Shown piece after piece: positions 10,194 to 18,425 of a stretch of DNA of 64,000 nt (its first letter is position 1; each line of letters starts with the position of its first letter). Both the position numbers and the translations under genes were made by a program. The notes beneath the pieces are model-generated. The model made no database searches. It worked only from the letters and a program-made list of their open reading frames with translations, and was not told the origin of the DNA. Source of the stretch: Cecembia rubra (GTDB taxonomy: Bacteria > Bacteroidota > Bacteroidia > Cytophagales > Cyclobacteriaceae); NCBI RefSeq assembly GCF_003014575.1, contig NZ_PYGF01000001.1, positions 434,001 through 498,000 on the forward strand, in the 5' to 3' direction.

Positions 10194-10741
10194 AAGCCCA
10201 GGTTATTTTTTGCCTTCTTTTTTTCCTTGCTTTGATAAGGCAACCTCTTGATGCCCAACAATTCGTCACAGACAATGGTAAGGTGACATTTATTTCGAAA
10301 GCTTCTTTAAGTGAATTTGAAGGCAAATCTAATCTCCTTCAAGGTGTTGTTGATTTGGATAAGAATCTTTTGGATTTTTACCTGGACTTGAACACAATAA
10401 AAACAGGTATTGGATTAAGAGATAGGCATATGAGGGAAAATTATTTGGAAACCAAAAAGTTCCCTTTTGCTGAATTTTCTGGAAAGATCCAGGATATACC
10501 AACATTAGAAATAGGTCAGGAAAAATCCGTTAGGGCGAAAGGTAAATTCAAAATTCATGGGGTTGAAAGGGAAATTGAAGTACCCGGAAAATTAAAAAAG
10601 TTAAATGAACAGGAATTGAGCCTTTCCGCTGATTTTAAAGTGCTGCTTAGTGATTACAATATATCCATCCCCAAGGTTATGTTTTATGAACTTGCAGAGG
10701 AACAGATCGTAATTATTGATGCTGTTCTGAAAAAGAAATAA
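10190..10741 (+). CDS. YceI-like domain protein, exported
   Basis: A 183-residue exported protein with a cleavable signal peptide (ends near LIRQPLDAQ). It matches the YceI lipocalin-like barrel by the pattern VTFISKASLSEFEG, then the central LRDRHMRENYLETKKFPFAEF and the late GKFKIHGVEREIEVPG strand. YceI proteins bind isoprenoid or other amphipathic molecules in the periplasm; the ligand here is unknown. The start codon overlaps the Rieske stop by 4 bp, and the following barrel protein starts 2 bp after its stop. The three genes are therefore almost certainly one transcript. Confidence 0.85.
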   Translation: MKAQVIFCLLFFLALIRQPLDAQQFVTDNGKVTFISKASLSEFEGKSNLLQGVVDLDKNLLDFYLDLNTIKTGIGLRDRHMRENYLETKKFPFAEFSGKIQDIPTLEIGQEKSVRAKGKFKIHGVEREIEVPGKLKKLNEQELSLSADFKVLLSDYNISIPKVMFYELAEEQIVIIDAVLKKK

Positions 10742-10743
10742 AA

Positions 10744-11628
10744 ATGCTGAAAATGGATAAGAAGATATTATTGACACTATTCCTTATTTGTTGGATATCT
10801 ATGTCTTTTGCCCAGTTGGAAAGAAAATTGGCCAATGAATCACAGACAGTAGATTTGATTTTTCACGCGCCAAGAAACATCAATTTGCTAACAGTGGAGC
10901 CACTTGATAACAACACCCTACATTTTTCAATCATGCATACATTTGGGACTCTTGATGGTGGCCTCCAAAATCTTTTTGGACTGGATAATGGTGCTGTAAT
11001 CCAATTAAGTTTTGAATACGCATTTAACGAAAATTTTTCTTTAGGTGCTACCAGACAGAGTAGGGATAAAGTTTACAACCTTTACAGTAGGTACCACTTA
11101 TTGAAGCAAACACACGATGATAAAATACCTTTCTCATTATCATTTATGGCCGGTGCCGGAGTAAATACTGCGGACTACAGGTTTTTGCAAAATGATAATC
11201 CAAGTTTTAGTGAAAGGAGCAGTTTTGCCTTTCAGGTAATGGCCGGAAGGAGATTCACGGAAAAACTAAGTCTGCAACTGTCTCCAATGATGGCTTATTT
11301 TGTTGATCCTAACCCCATTTTTTTAATTGAAGGGGATCAAAATCTATATCTGGCTCTTGGCTTCAGCGGTAAATATAAAATCAGTGGAAAAAGCTCACTG
11401 ACTATGCAGTGGATTCCAAATCTGAATAATGATCTTAGAAACAATATCGGCTTTGGTATTGACCTTGAGGCTGGCGGCCATGTATTCCAGATGTATTTTG
11501 TAACCTCCCAATTGCTCAATGAGCAATATCTATTGGCTGGGGGAAATGGTGCCCCAGGAGATCAGTTTAGGTTAGGTTTTAATGTCAATAGGGTTTTTGC
11601 TACAGGAAAAAAGAAATCTACTTGGTGA
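10744..11628 (+). CDS. DUF5777-family outer-membrane beta-barrel protein
   Basis: A 294-residue protein with a signal peptide (ends SMSFAQ) and alternating hydrophobic strands typical of an outer-membrane barrel. Recognisable blocks are the N-terminal FHAPRNINLLTVEP, MHTFGTLDGGLQNLFGLDNG and the LGATRQSRDKVYNLYSRYHL strand pair. I recognise the pattern as the DUF5777 family of Bacteroidota, which has no assigned function. It ends a tight three-gene set with a Rieske protein and a YceI-like protein, which suggests a shared envelope role in redox or lipid handling; that is inference only. An ATG at 10744 and another at 10753 (MDKKI) are both plausible starts. Confidence 0.8.
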   Translation: MLKMDKKILLTLFLICWISMSFAQLERKLANESQTVDLIFHAPRNINLLTVEPLDNNTLHFSIMHTFGTLDGGLQNLFGLDNGAVIQLSFEYAFNENFSLGATRQSRDKVYNLYSRYHLLKQTHDDKIPFSLSFMAGAGVNTADYRFLQNDNPSFSERSSFAFQVMAGRRFTEKLSLQLSPMMAYFVDPNPIFLIEGDQNLYLALGFSGKYKISGKSSLTMQWIPNLNNDLRNNIGFGIDLEAGGHVFQMYFVTSQLLNEQYLLAGGNGAPGDQFRLGFNVNRVFATGKKKSTW

Positions 11629-11704
11629 AATTATAAGACATTTTGTGTCATTTGTTTTCTGAGCCAAACAGAAATTACTTATCTTTTGCCAATTGATTCA
11701 CAAA

Positions 11705-12622
11705 ATGGCAAAATCTAACAGCATAGAACAGCAGAAAATCTTACGTGTTTTCAGATTGATCAACTTACTGAGAGGAAATATCGGTAAGCCGGTTCATAAG
11801 TTGGCAGACTCATTGGATACAGATCCAAGGACAATATACAGGTATTTTAAATTATTGGAAGCATTGGGATTTGAAATCGAAAAAAAGCATTCCAAATTTA
11901 GGATAGTTGACCGAATAGAAAATCCAGAGTCTTTTTCATTTGGTACTTTCAGTGATGAAGAGATCCAATTTTTGAATCAATTAATCGGTAAATCCAGCAA
12001 GAAAAACTTATTAAAAGAATCTATACTCCAAAAAATCAACATCAGATCTGATTTTCGCCAAAGCGTAGATCAATTGTTCAATGCCAAACTTGGAATTTCA
12101 GTAGATCTTTTATCCAAAGCTATCAAGGATGAAAATCAGGTAATTTTACATGATTATTATTCTCTGAGTTCTGATTCAGTATCAGATAGGCTGATTGAAC
12201 CTGTAGCATTCAACACCAATTTTGATTTCATTTATGCCCTGGAAGTAGAAAGCAAGGAGATGAAACTGTTCAAGATTGAAAGGATAGGAGAGGTGGTATT
12301 GACTTCCAAACCTTTCAAATTCCAATCCCTTCATCAACCCCTGGAGCAAGGGCTGTTTGGATTTTCAGGCAAAAGCCAGTTTCCTGTTCATCTCAAATTA
12401 AGCAAAAAAGCTTTCCAATTGATGATGGAGGAATATCCTGACGCCAAACCCTTTACCTATACCAAAAACAGAAATCAGTATTATTTTGAAGGAAAAATTC
12501 CTCAGCTTCCAGGTTTGGCAAGATTCATTTTAGGACTTCCCGGAGAAATCAAGGTTTTGGAAGGAGAGGAGTTGAAGGATTATCTTCGGGAGCAGTTAAA
12601 AAAAGCAGAGAGTTTTTTCTAA
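11705..12622 (+). CDS. HTH/WYL-type transcriptional regulator
   Basis: A 305-residue DNA-binding regulator. The first 70 residues form a winged HTH of the DeoR/HTH_11 type (KPVHKLADSLDTDPRTIYRYFKLLEALGFEIEK, seen in pieces). The middle contains a WYL-like beta domain with YYSLSSDSVSDRLIEPVAFN in place of the canonical WYL core. The C-terminal part resembles the WCX extension. Ligand and targets are unknown; WYL domains generally sense nucleic acids or other negatively charged ligands. The ATG at 11705 is used; a TTG at 11693 would add MIHK. It is 77 bp after the DUF5777 gene on the same strand and may respond to the same condition. A MITE-like element follows. Confidence 0.8.
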   Translation: MAKSNSIEQQKILRVFRLINLLRGNIGKPVHKLADSLDTDPRTIYRYFKLLEALGFEIEKKHSKFRIVDRIENPESFSFGTFSDEEIQFLNQLIGKSSKKNLLKESILQKINIRSDFRQSVDQLFNAKLGISVDLLSKAIKDENQVILHDYYSLSSDSVSDRLIEPVAFNTNFDFIYALEVESKEMKLFKIERIGEVVLTSKPFKFQSLHQPLEQGLFGFSGKSQFPVHLKLSKKAFQLMMEEYPDAKPFTYTKNRNQYYFEGKIPQLPGLARFILGLPGEIKVLEGEELKDYLREQLKKAESFF

Positions 12623-12642
12623 ATGCATTTTTCTAGAAAATA

Positions 12643-12840
12643 CAAAGAGGCTGTCTCCTAAGTCAATGTTTTAATTCATTGCCCAAATTTTATTTGGCGA
12701 TTAATCAGTGGAACTTTGTGTCTTAGAGCCTTTGTTGCATTTTATGTCTCAAAGACTCTAAGTCACAGTAGGATTGATTCTTAAACAGATTTTTGTTTCG
12801 GTAAAAAATCTGAAAATCTATTTATAAGACAGCCTCTTTG
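12643..12840. mobile_element. MITE-like element with terminal inverted repeats
   Basis: The outer 18 bp at 12643-12660 and 12823-12840 are inverted copies matching at 16 of 18 positions (core CAAAGAGGCTGTCT). The roughly 198-bp interior has no gene but a second nested inverted pair (TCTTAGAG near 12721 and CTCTAAG near 12765). Ends reading GAGGCTGTCT are common on Bacteroidota insertion sequences, so this may be a non-autonomous derivative. I cannot define a target-site duplication. It lies between convergent genes, so the outer hairpin could also act as a terminator. Confidence 0.55.
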
Positions 12841-12878
12841 TTATTTGCTCTAGTCGCATTACTTCAGCAATACATTTT

Positions 12879-14393
12879 TCAGTTCTGATGTTCATTTCTC
12901 AATAGGTCATTGACAGTTTTGACCGGATTGAAAGTAATCAAGGGAACCTCTACAAATATGGTATTCCATCCTGCCATGGAACCGTTCCATAGACCGGGTA
13001 ATTCAAGGGCTTTGAGATCTCTTCCGCTCTTTGATTTTTCGGTAATAAATCCAGTTCTCATATCCCTGAATTTCAGAAGGTCGAATTTTTGGCCTTTGTA
13101 ATCTTTTGTAGCACATACCAAATCCACAGGATTGAAATGGGTGGAAGACAGCAATATTTCTTTTTGTTTGCTATCTGAAAGGTCTATTTGAGCCGTTTCT
13201 GCAATCTGTAAGGAAAGTGAGCCATCATCATCTTTTACCCAAAACGGTCCACCTCCTGGTTCTCCCGTATTTTTAACCATGCCACATACCCTAAGTGGAC
13301 GGTTCAGTTTTCCATGTAAATAGCAGGCCTTCTCATCCAAGCTCATGGCGTTATAATTTTCTGGTAATTTGCCATGGCAATCATGGGTATATATCGTTTC
13401 GGCGAGTTTTACGGCAGATTCATTCTTGGTAGAATCTAGGCGTATTAGGGCCTCAAAAACCTTTTCCTGAACATCAAGCAATAATGCGCCAATGGCTATT
13501 TTATAATCTTTTGTAGTTGATTTAAGGTGATCTGGAACAACATTGTCAATATTTTTGATAAAAATAATATCTCCATCTATCTCATTCAGGTTTTCCAATA
13601 GTGCTCCGTGTCCAGCCGGTCTAAAGAGTATAGAACCGTCATCTTCCACAAAAGGCGTATTGTCCATATTTACAGCAATAGTATCAGTGGATTTTTTTTG
13701 TTGGGAATAAGTAACTTCAAATTTAATACCCAATTCTTTTTCCAATTTTGGTTGTATTGATGCAACCTCTTCTTTGAACTTTGCTTCATGCTCTGGGGAG
13801 ACAGTAAAATGGAGTCTGACAGTATTTCCAGACCCTAATGCATAGAGGTAACCTTCTACGAAATGCTCATAGGTAGGGGTCCGATCGTGATCTGTATAGT
13901 GATGGAATTTTAGAAGCCCCTTTGGAAGCTGTCCATATCCCAAACCTTTTTCCTCAAGCAAATAACTGATGATCAATTGGTATTGGTTGTCGCTCAATGC
14001 TTTGGCTAGGCTAGAACCGGATTTTTTGAGGCATAAATCTAAATCCATGGAAAAGGCAAATCGTTCAAGGTTTTGAATGAATTTCTGAATAAATGGACTT
14101 TTTGAAATATCCCCATCACTTTCCAGAAATGAAAAAAGGTCTTTGAACATTCGGGATGCAGCTCCACTGGCAGGAACGAATTTTACAATTTTCTTGCTGT
14201 TGATTTTTGTAGGATAGGTGTCCTGATAATATCTGATTTCAGAGTCTGAGAAAACTTTTATGCCATTACCAATGGTGGCAGCTTCTACAATTGGAAGGAA
14301 GGGGAAACCTTCCTCGAAATTTTTTAACTGTTCTATTACATTCTTAAGGGACATGCCCTGCGCTGTAATCTGCTTTTCAAGCTCCTTATTCAT
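12879..14393 (-). CDS. DUF4301 family protein
   Basis: A 504-residue cytoplasmic protein that I recognise as DUF4301, a family common in Bacteroidota with no proven reaction. Typical blocks are the N-terminal FLPIVEAATIGNGI, the loop KFVPASGAASRMFKDL, FRPAGHGALLENLNEID, and near the end the CGMVKNTGEPGGGPFWVKD segment. The glycine-rich loop and GHGALLENLN stretch are reminiscent of nucleotide-sugar pyrophosphorylase folds, so nucleotide binding is plausible but unproved. It starts 34 bp after pxpC on the same strand and may belong to that transcript. It converges on the WYL regulator with the MITE-like element between them. Confidence 0.85.
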   Translation of the reverse strand: MNKELEKQITAQGMSLKNVIEQLKNFEEGFPFLPIVEAATIGNGIKVFSDSEIRYYQDTYPTKINSKKIVKFVPASGAASRMFKDLFSFLESDGDISKSPFIQKFIQNLERFAFSMDLDLCLKKSGSSLAKALSDNQYQLIISYLLEEKGLGYGQLPKGLLKFHHYTDHDRTPTYEHFVEGYLYALGSGNTVRLHFTVSPEHEAKFKEEVASIQPKLEKELGIKFEVTYSQQKKSTDTIAVNMDNTPFVEDDGSILFRPAGHGALLENLNEIDGDIIFIKNIDNVVPDHLKSTTKDYKIAIGALLLDVQEKVFEALIRLDSTKNESAVKLAETIYTHDCHGKLPENYNAMSLDEKACYLHGKLNRPLRVCGMVKNTGEPGGGPFWVKDDDGSLSLQIAETAQIDLSDSKQKEILLSSTHFNPVDLVCATKDYKGQKFDLLKFRDMRTGFITEKSKSGRDLKALELPGLWNGSMAGWNTIFVEVPLITFNPVKTVNDLLRNEHQN

Positions 14394-14427
14394 GGTTAAA
14401 GTGATTTTTATTTAAAACCTTAATATA

Positions 14428-15297
14428 TCATAAAATGCTAAATTTTATTTTGTCGCCTGATCTTTTTTGACTTAAAACATTCAGGGATACATTGTCCACC
14501 TGTAAAATCCTAGGATAGCCGCCAGTGACTTGGGCATCCCGCATTAAAATAATCAAGTTTCCACCAGGGGTAAGCTGTATGGTTCCTGGATAAACCGGAG
14601 CTGTCAAAATCTGGGGTAAATCATTGGAAATCTCTTCCTTGAGTTGGTAAGCCATCCTGTTGATCAGTTCAGACACTGTAAAAGATTTTTTTAGGATGCG
14701 GTTTTGCAGCAATTTCGGCAATAAATGCCATTCGGGGCCCGGGAAAACCTGAATGAGGTGATTTCCAAACCAATCGGATCTTACCTTTGCTTTTGGTTCT
14801 ACTGAGGGATAGAACCTTTCCTCTTCTGACAGGTAGCAAATGGAATCGTTTTTTTTGATTTTAAACCTTGGCGTAATTTGGGGATACCAACTTTTGCTAC
14901 CGGCTATATATTCCGTTTCAAAGCCTCCTTGTATTCCCATATAAAGCCATTGACCTTTTCTGAAATTTTTGATTTTGATTACATCCTCTTCCTGGATTTC
15001 TAAGATCTGTCCATTTTTTATTGATTTTTTTTTATTCCACAAGATATCCGCCTCTGCTCCTGCAAAAACTATTCTGGTAGGCCTTTCAAAGACCATCTCG
15101 GGTCCCAGATTTGACATTTCCAGAACAGCAGATCCTTTTGGGTTTTGTAATAAAAAGTTAACCTGCTCCAGAGAATAACGGTCCATTGCCCCTGAATAAG
15201 GGATTCCATATTGGGCCAGGTTAAAACGCCCAAGATCTTGAACGCTGGTCATAAGGCCAGGTTGGATAAAATGGATATAGGAGGGTATTTTAATCAT
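14428..15297 (-). CDS. pxpC: 5-oxoprolinase subunit PxpC (biotin-dependent carboxyltransferase-like)
   Basis: One subunit of the PxpABC enzyme that hydrolyses 5-oxoproline (pyroglutamate) to glutamate using ATP. The 289-residue product has the KipA/urea-amidolyase C-terminal fold: opening GLMTSVQDLGRFNLAQYGIP and MDRYSLEQVNFLLQNP, then GAVLEMSNLGPEMVF-like strands, AGAEADILWN and the late IQLTPGGNLIILMRDAQVTGGYPRI. Its start overlaps pxpB by 8 bp, as in a translationally coupled operon (order pxpA, pxpB, pxpC). Family annotations such as allophanate hydrolase subunit 2 are less likely given the complete pxpABC set. Confidence 0.88.
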   Translation of the reverse strand: MIKIPSYIHFIQPGLMTSVQDLGRFNLAQYGIPYSGAMDRYSLEQVNFLLQNPKGSAVLEMSNLGPEMVFERPTRIVFAGAEADILWNKKKSIKNGQILEIQEEDVIKIKNFRKGQWLYMGIQGGFETEYIAGSKSWYPQITPRFKIKKNDSICYLSEEERFYPSVEPKAKVRSDWFGNHLIQVFPGPEWHLLPKLLQNRILKKSFTVSELINRMAYQLKEEISNDLPQILTAPVYPGTIQLTPGGNLIILMRDAQVTGGYPRILQVDNVSLNVLSQKRSGDKIKFSIL

Positions 15298-16000
15298 GTT
15301 TTAGCTCATATTTTCCATTCTGAACCTGAAATTTAATTTTCTTATATGTTTCCAGATCAATGACTTTGAACCGGATGGAGTCGCCAACCTGTGCAAAAAC
15401 AGGTGGTTTTTTTTGAATATCGAACAGGGGTAATGGGCAGGAACCTATTGCATTCCATCCACCCGGACTTTCTTGTGGATAAATTCCCGTTTGCTGTCCT
15501 CCAATGGCTACAGTACCTTCTTGAATCAATCTTTCAGGTCTTTCTTTCCGCTTGGTGTACAAATTGGGATTTAGGCCACCTAGGTACATAAAGCCGGGCA
15601 AAAAGCCATAAAAGTGAATTGTATAGACACTTTCACTGTGCATTTGGATGATTTCTTCAGTCTTTAGTTTGTGGATTTTTGCCAGTAGTTCAAGGTCTTT
15701 TCCATATTCACCACCATACAGCACAGGAAGGGTCCATGTTTTGGTTGGATAATCATCCGGTCCAGCTGGAATCCTTTTAAACTCTTCGATTAATTCTTGG
15801 CAATCCTCTTCGGAAATCTCCTCTTGAAGCTTTAATGAAAGGGTGTGGTATCCTTTTCGGATTTCCTTAATACCTTCCCCATATTCCTTCTCCAAATATT
15901 GCTGTACCTTGATTAAAGCCTTCAAGATTTCCTCCGAAATCAAGGGAGGCCAAATAAATTCTACTAATTTGCTGTGGGTTCTAAAAAAACGTATCTCCAT
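15290..16000 (-). CDS. pxpB: 5-oxoprolinase subunit PxpB (KipI family)
   Basis: Second subunit of the ATP-dependent 5-oxoprolinase, probably carrying the ATP-using partner role with PxpC. The 236-residue product shows the KipI/AHS1 pattern: LPVLYGGEYGKDLELLAK, the FYGFLPGFMYLGGL motif, a basic RKERPERLIQEGTVAIGGQQ stretch and YPQESPGGWNAIGSCPLP. Its start follows the pxpA stop by 2 bp and its end overlaps pxpC by 8 bp. KipI was first described in Bacillus as an inhibitor of kinase KinA, but the pxpA neighbour makes the metabolic role more likely here. Confidence 0.9.
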   Translation of the reverse strand: MEIRFFRTHSKLVEFIWPPLISEEILKALIKVQQYLEKEYGEGIKEIRKGYHTLSLKLQEEISEEDCQELIEEFKRIPAGPDDYPTKTWTLPVLYGGEYGKDLELLAKIHKLKTEEIIQMHSESVYTIHFYGFLPGFMYLGGLNPNLYTKRKERPERLIQEGTVAIGGQQTGIYPQESPGGWNAIGSCPLPLFDIQKKPPVFAQVGDSIRFKVIDLETYKKIKFQVQNGKYELKHD

Positions 16001-16002
16001 AC

Positions 16003-16725
16003 TTAAAAGGTAAGGTTTTTTCTTAGGCTTTTCAATATTTCAAGAGCATTCGGATTATCGCCGTGTATGCATATGGTGTCTGCCTTTACAGGTATTTCCA
16101 TCCCTTCGATAGTTTTTATCCTTCTATTTGTCACCATATTTTGCACATGCGCCAATGCCATGGATGGATCTGTAATCACAGCATTGGGATGGCTTCTGGA
16201 AACCAAACTGTAGTCTTGATGATAATTTCTGTCTGCAAAAACCTCCAACATGATAGGAATTCCTTTTTCAGTGGCAATTTTCTCAAGTATGGAGTGAGGA
16301 GGGCAATAAAGGATTATGTTTGGGAAATCAAACATCACCAAATCCACCAACATTTCTGCCAGTTCGTGGTTTTTTGCTGCCTCATTATACAAGGCACCAT
16401 GTGGTTTGATATGATGCATGGAATAATTCAGGTCATTGGTGATTTTTAGGAAACTGGATATTTGTTTAAATAAGCTTTCTTTAAGACTGACGGTAGAAAT
16501 GTCTAAGACCAACCTGCCGAAATTTTCCCGATCTGGATAAGAAGGATGAGCACCAACCTTTACCTTGTATTTTTTGGCTATTGAAATTGTAGCTGCCATA
16601 CTTTCCTTATCACCGGCATGACCTCCACATGCTATATTGCAGCTTTGAATCAATGGCATGATTAAGACATCATTATCCAAACCCTCCCCTAAGTCACAAT
16701 TGAAATTTAGATTTAATTTGTCCAT
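16003..16725 (-). CDS. pxpA: 5-oxoprolinase subunit PxpA (LamB/YcsF family)
   Basis: First gene of the pxpABC set. The 240-residue product matches LamB/YcsF: opening LNFNCDLGEGLDND, then SCNIACGGHAGDKESM, VGAHPSYPDRENFGR, MHHIKPHGALYNEA, EVFADRNYHQDYSLVSR and late ICIHGDNPNALEILK. The conserved Asp, His and Glu residues of a metal-dependent TIM-barrel hydrolase are present. The start is ATG at 16725; the codon before it is a TTG. Upstream lies a divergent thioesterase gene 88 bp away, so the operon promoter is in that gap. The likely outcome is salvage of spontaneously formed pyroglutamate. Confidence 0.92.
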   Translation of the reverse strand: MDKLNLNFNCDLGEGLDNDVLIMPLIQSCNIACGGHAGDKESMAATISIAKKYKVKVGAHPSYPDRENFGRLVLDISTVSLKESLFKQISSFLKITNDLNYSMHHIKPHGALYNEAAKNHELAEMLVDLVMFDFPNIILYCPPHSILEKIATEKGIPIMLEVFADRNYHQDYSLVSRSHPNAVITDPSMALAHVQNMVTNRRIKTIEGMEIPVKADTICIHGDNPNALEILKSLRKNLTF

Positions 16726-16813
16726 CAAATGCTAATTTATCCAATAGCTTGGAATTTTGAATTCTAAATCGAATCTTTTAATTTGAATTACATTAGTTAA
16801 AATTTATCCAGCC

Positions 16814-17329
16814 ATGTTTGAATACAATCCGGAAAAACATTATTCCAAAGAGACTGAAAGTAGGGTAGTAATCCGATTTCAGGACTGTGATCCACTTCAG
16901 CATCTTAACAATGCCAAATACTTTGACTATTTTTTCAATGCAAGAGAAGATCAGGTTCCCAAACTCTATGGCTTGGAAATGATAGATATGATCCATAAAT
17001 ACAAAGCAGCATGGGTAGTGTACAACCACAATATTTCCTATGTCCGGCCAGCAAGGGTGGGGGAATGGGTTCGTATCATGAGCCGGCTACTATGGTTTAA
17101 CCACAATACTGTTGTTCTCGAGTATTACATGACAGATGATTCCAAAAAAGAACTTAAAACAGTCCTTTGGACGACCATGCGTTATGTGACCATCAAAGAA
17201 GGAAAATCAACTGAGCATTCTGGAGCTGTTTTGGATTTTCTAAAAGCCACATCAGAAAATCTGGATATCTCCAATATGACCATTACGGATAGGGTTAAGT
17301 CTCTGAAACAAAAACTCTTGGAGATATAA
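16814..17329 (+). CDS. hotdog-fold acyl-CoA thioesterase
   Basis: A 171-residue member of the 4-hydroxybenzoyl-CoA thioesterase group, which hydrolyses acyl-CoA to acid and CoA in the cytoplasm. The active-site motif VIRFQDCDPLQHLNNAKYFD has the expected Asp (DCD) and the HLNN signature. It is followed by a long helix and five antiparallel strands including WVVYNHNISYVRPARVGEWV. Its natural substrate cannot be told from the sequence. It stands alone between the divergent pxp operon and a terminator at 17349. Confidence 0.85.
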   Translation: MFEYNPEKHYSKETESRVVIRFQDCDPLQHLNNAKYFDYFFNAREDQVPKLYGLEMIDMIHKYKAAWVVYNHNISYVRPARVGEWVRIMSRLLWFNHNTVVLEYYMTDDSKKELKTVLWTTMRYVTIKEGKSTEHSGAVLDFLKATSENLDISNMTITDRVKSLKQKLLEI

Positions 17330-17700
17330 ATTGACCGTATTAATACAGAACCTGTGCGGTAGCGTACAGGTTATTTTTTTAAGGTTCATTTTTTTATTGG
17401 GACTTTAGAAAAAGTAAAATTTTTTTTCAAAAAAATTCACAGAGATCATGCAACCTTTAATGTTCCTGGAAATTTAAGTACTGGCTGATAAATTGTATGG
17501 TTAATGAACACTTTTATTGAGCGTTGTTCGCTCATGCTACAATTTTTTCAATAATCCTTCATGGATTTTAATGCCCCTTTTAAGTTCCAAATCCCTCATG
17601 AGATGAATTTTTGCCCTAAGTCAAGGCATGTGGAAAATTATTTTTTTGAATTGGTACAGATGATGGGTATAAGAAAGTACCAACTTAAATAACCACAAAT
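17330..17700. other. intergenic region, 371 bp
   Basis: It contains the terminator at 17349-17380 and a second short hairpin (GAGCG / CGCTC, 17519-17533) followed 8 bases later by a T-run. I see no coding frame worth reporting. The promoter of the following exported-protein gene must lie in the last part, but I found no clear TAnnTTTG element. Confidence 0.5.
17349..17380 (+). terminator. rho-independent terminator after the thioesterase gene
   Basis: Stem AACCTGT (17349-17355) pairs with ACAGGTT (17366-17372), followed by ATTTTTTT. It lies 19 bp after the stop codon. Confidence 0.8.
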
Positions 17701-18282
17701 ATGAAAAAGATTTTAACAATGGCATTGATCGCTACACTAGGCATGAGCGGTATGGCCTTCGCAGCAAACGAAAGTGTTGAAGCATTGACAGAAGTCAGTA
17801 ATAGCAACAACAGAATTAAGGTAATCCTAAAAGAAGGATTGGGTAAAGTTAATTTAGTAGTCTCAGATCTTGAGGGGAAAAAACTTCATCAACAAACTAT
17901 TTTTGTAAAAAATGATGTGATGGTTCCTTATAACTTGTCTGAACTTCCAGTAGGAAAGTATCAATTGAAAGTTGAATCAGCTTCTAAAGGATTGAATTCT
18001 GATGTAGCCATTTATGAAGTTGAGAGAAAGCTGACAAAAGAGGAATTACCCTTAATGGCCTACAGGAAGGATTTGGATCAGGATTCTTTCAAACTGACAG
18101 TTATAGGTCTTGAAGAACCGGGAGTCACCGTGGAACTTAAAGACAAAAGGGGAAATATGATTTTTGAAGAAAAAATTATGGAAAAAGGAGCATTCTCAAA
18201 AATTTATTCCATGAAAAACATGAAAGCTGATGAAGTTTCCGTTCATGTGACAGATTTTAGAGGAAGGAGCAAGGCCTTTTAA
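17701..18282 (+). CDS. exported protein, DUF3244/T9SS-CTD-like beta folds
   Basis: A 193-residue exported protein with a standard signal peptide ending SGMAFA. The mature part has two similar beta-rich segments. The first runs INVILKEG-like strands then VNLVVSDLEGKKLHQQTIF and LPVGKYQLKVES, a pattern shared with DUF3244 and with T9SS-type C-terminal domains. The second ends in VSVHVTDFRGRSKAF. It lacks the usual T9SS C-terminal arginine/lysine endings in strict form, so I do not call it T9SS cargo. It is monocistronic, with a 371-bp upstream gap and a strong terminator 28 bp downstream. Function unknown. Confidence 0.75.
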   Translation: MKKILTMALIATLGMSGMAFAANESVEALTEVSNSNNRIKVILKEGLGKVNLVVSDLEGKKLHQQTIFVKNDVMVPYNLSELPVGKYQLKVESASKGLNSDVAIYEVERKLTKEELPLMAYRKDLDQDSFKLTVIGLEEPGVTVELKDKRGNMIFEEKIMEKGAFSKIYSMKNMKADEVSVHVTDFRGRSKAF

Positions 18283-18309
18283 TTTTCTCATAAACTATAA
18301 TAATTACTA

Positions 18310-18339
18310 TACCCCGGCCAAATGCCGGGGTATTTTTTT
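18310..18339 (+). terminator. rho-independent terminator
   Basis: A GC-rich stem TACCCCGGC (18310-18318) pairs with GCCGGGGTA (18324-18332), followed by TTTTTTT. It ends the exported-protein gene. Confidence 0.92.
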
Positions 18340-18425
18340 GAGGTCTTTTATACCAACGGCATGAATTCTTTGAGTTAGTTTTAGATTTTTGGGATCATAA
18401 GCTGATTAAACTAAATGTATGTAAT

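Noticed and set aside
12643-12840. Possible intact insertion sequence
   Set aside because: The element is only about 198 bp with no transposase frame, so at most it is a non-autonomous MITE.
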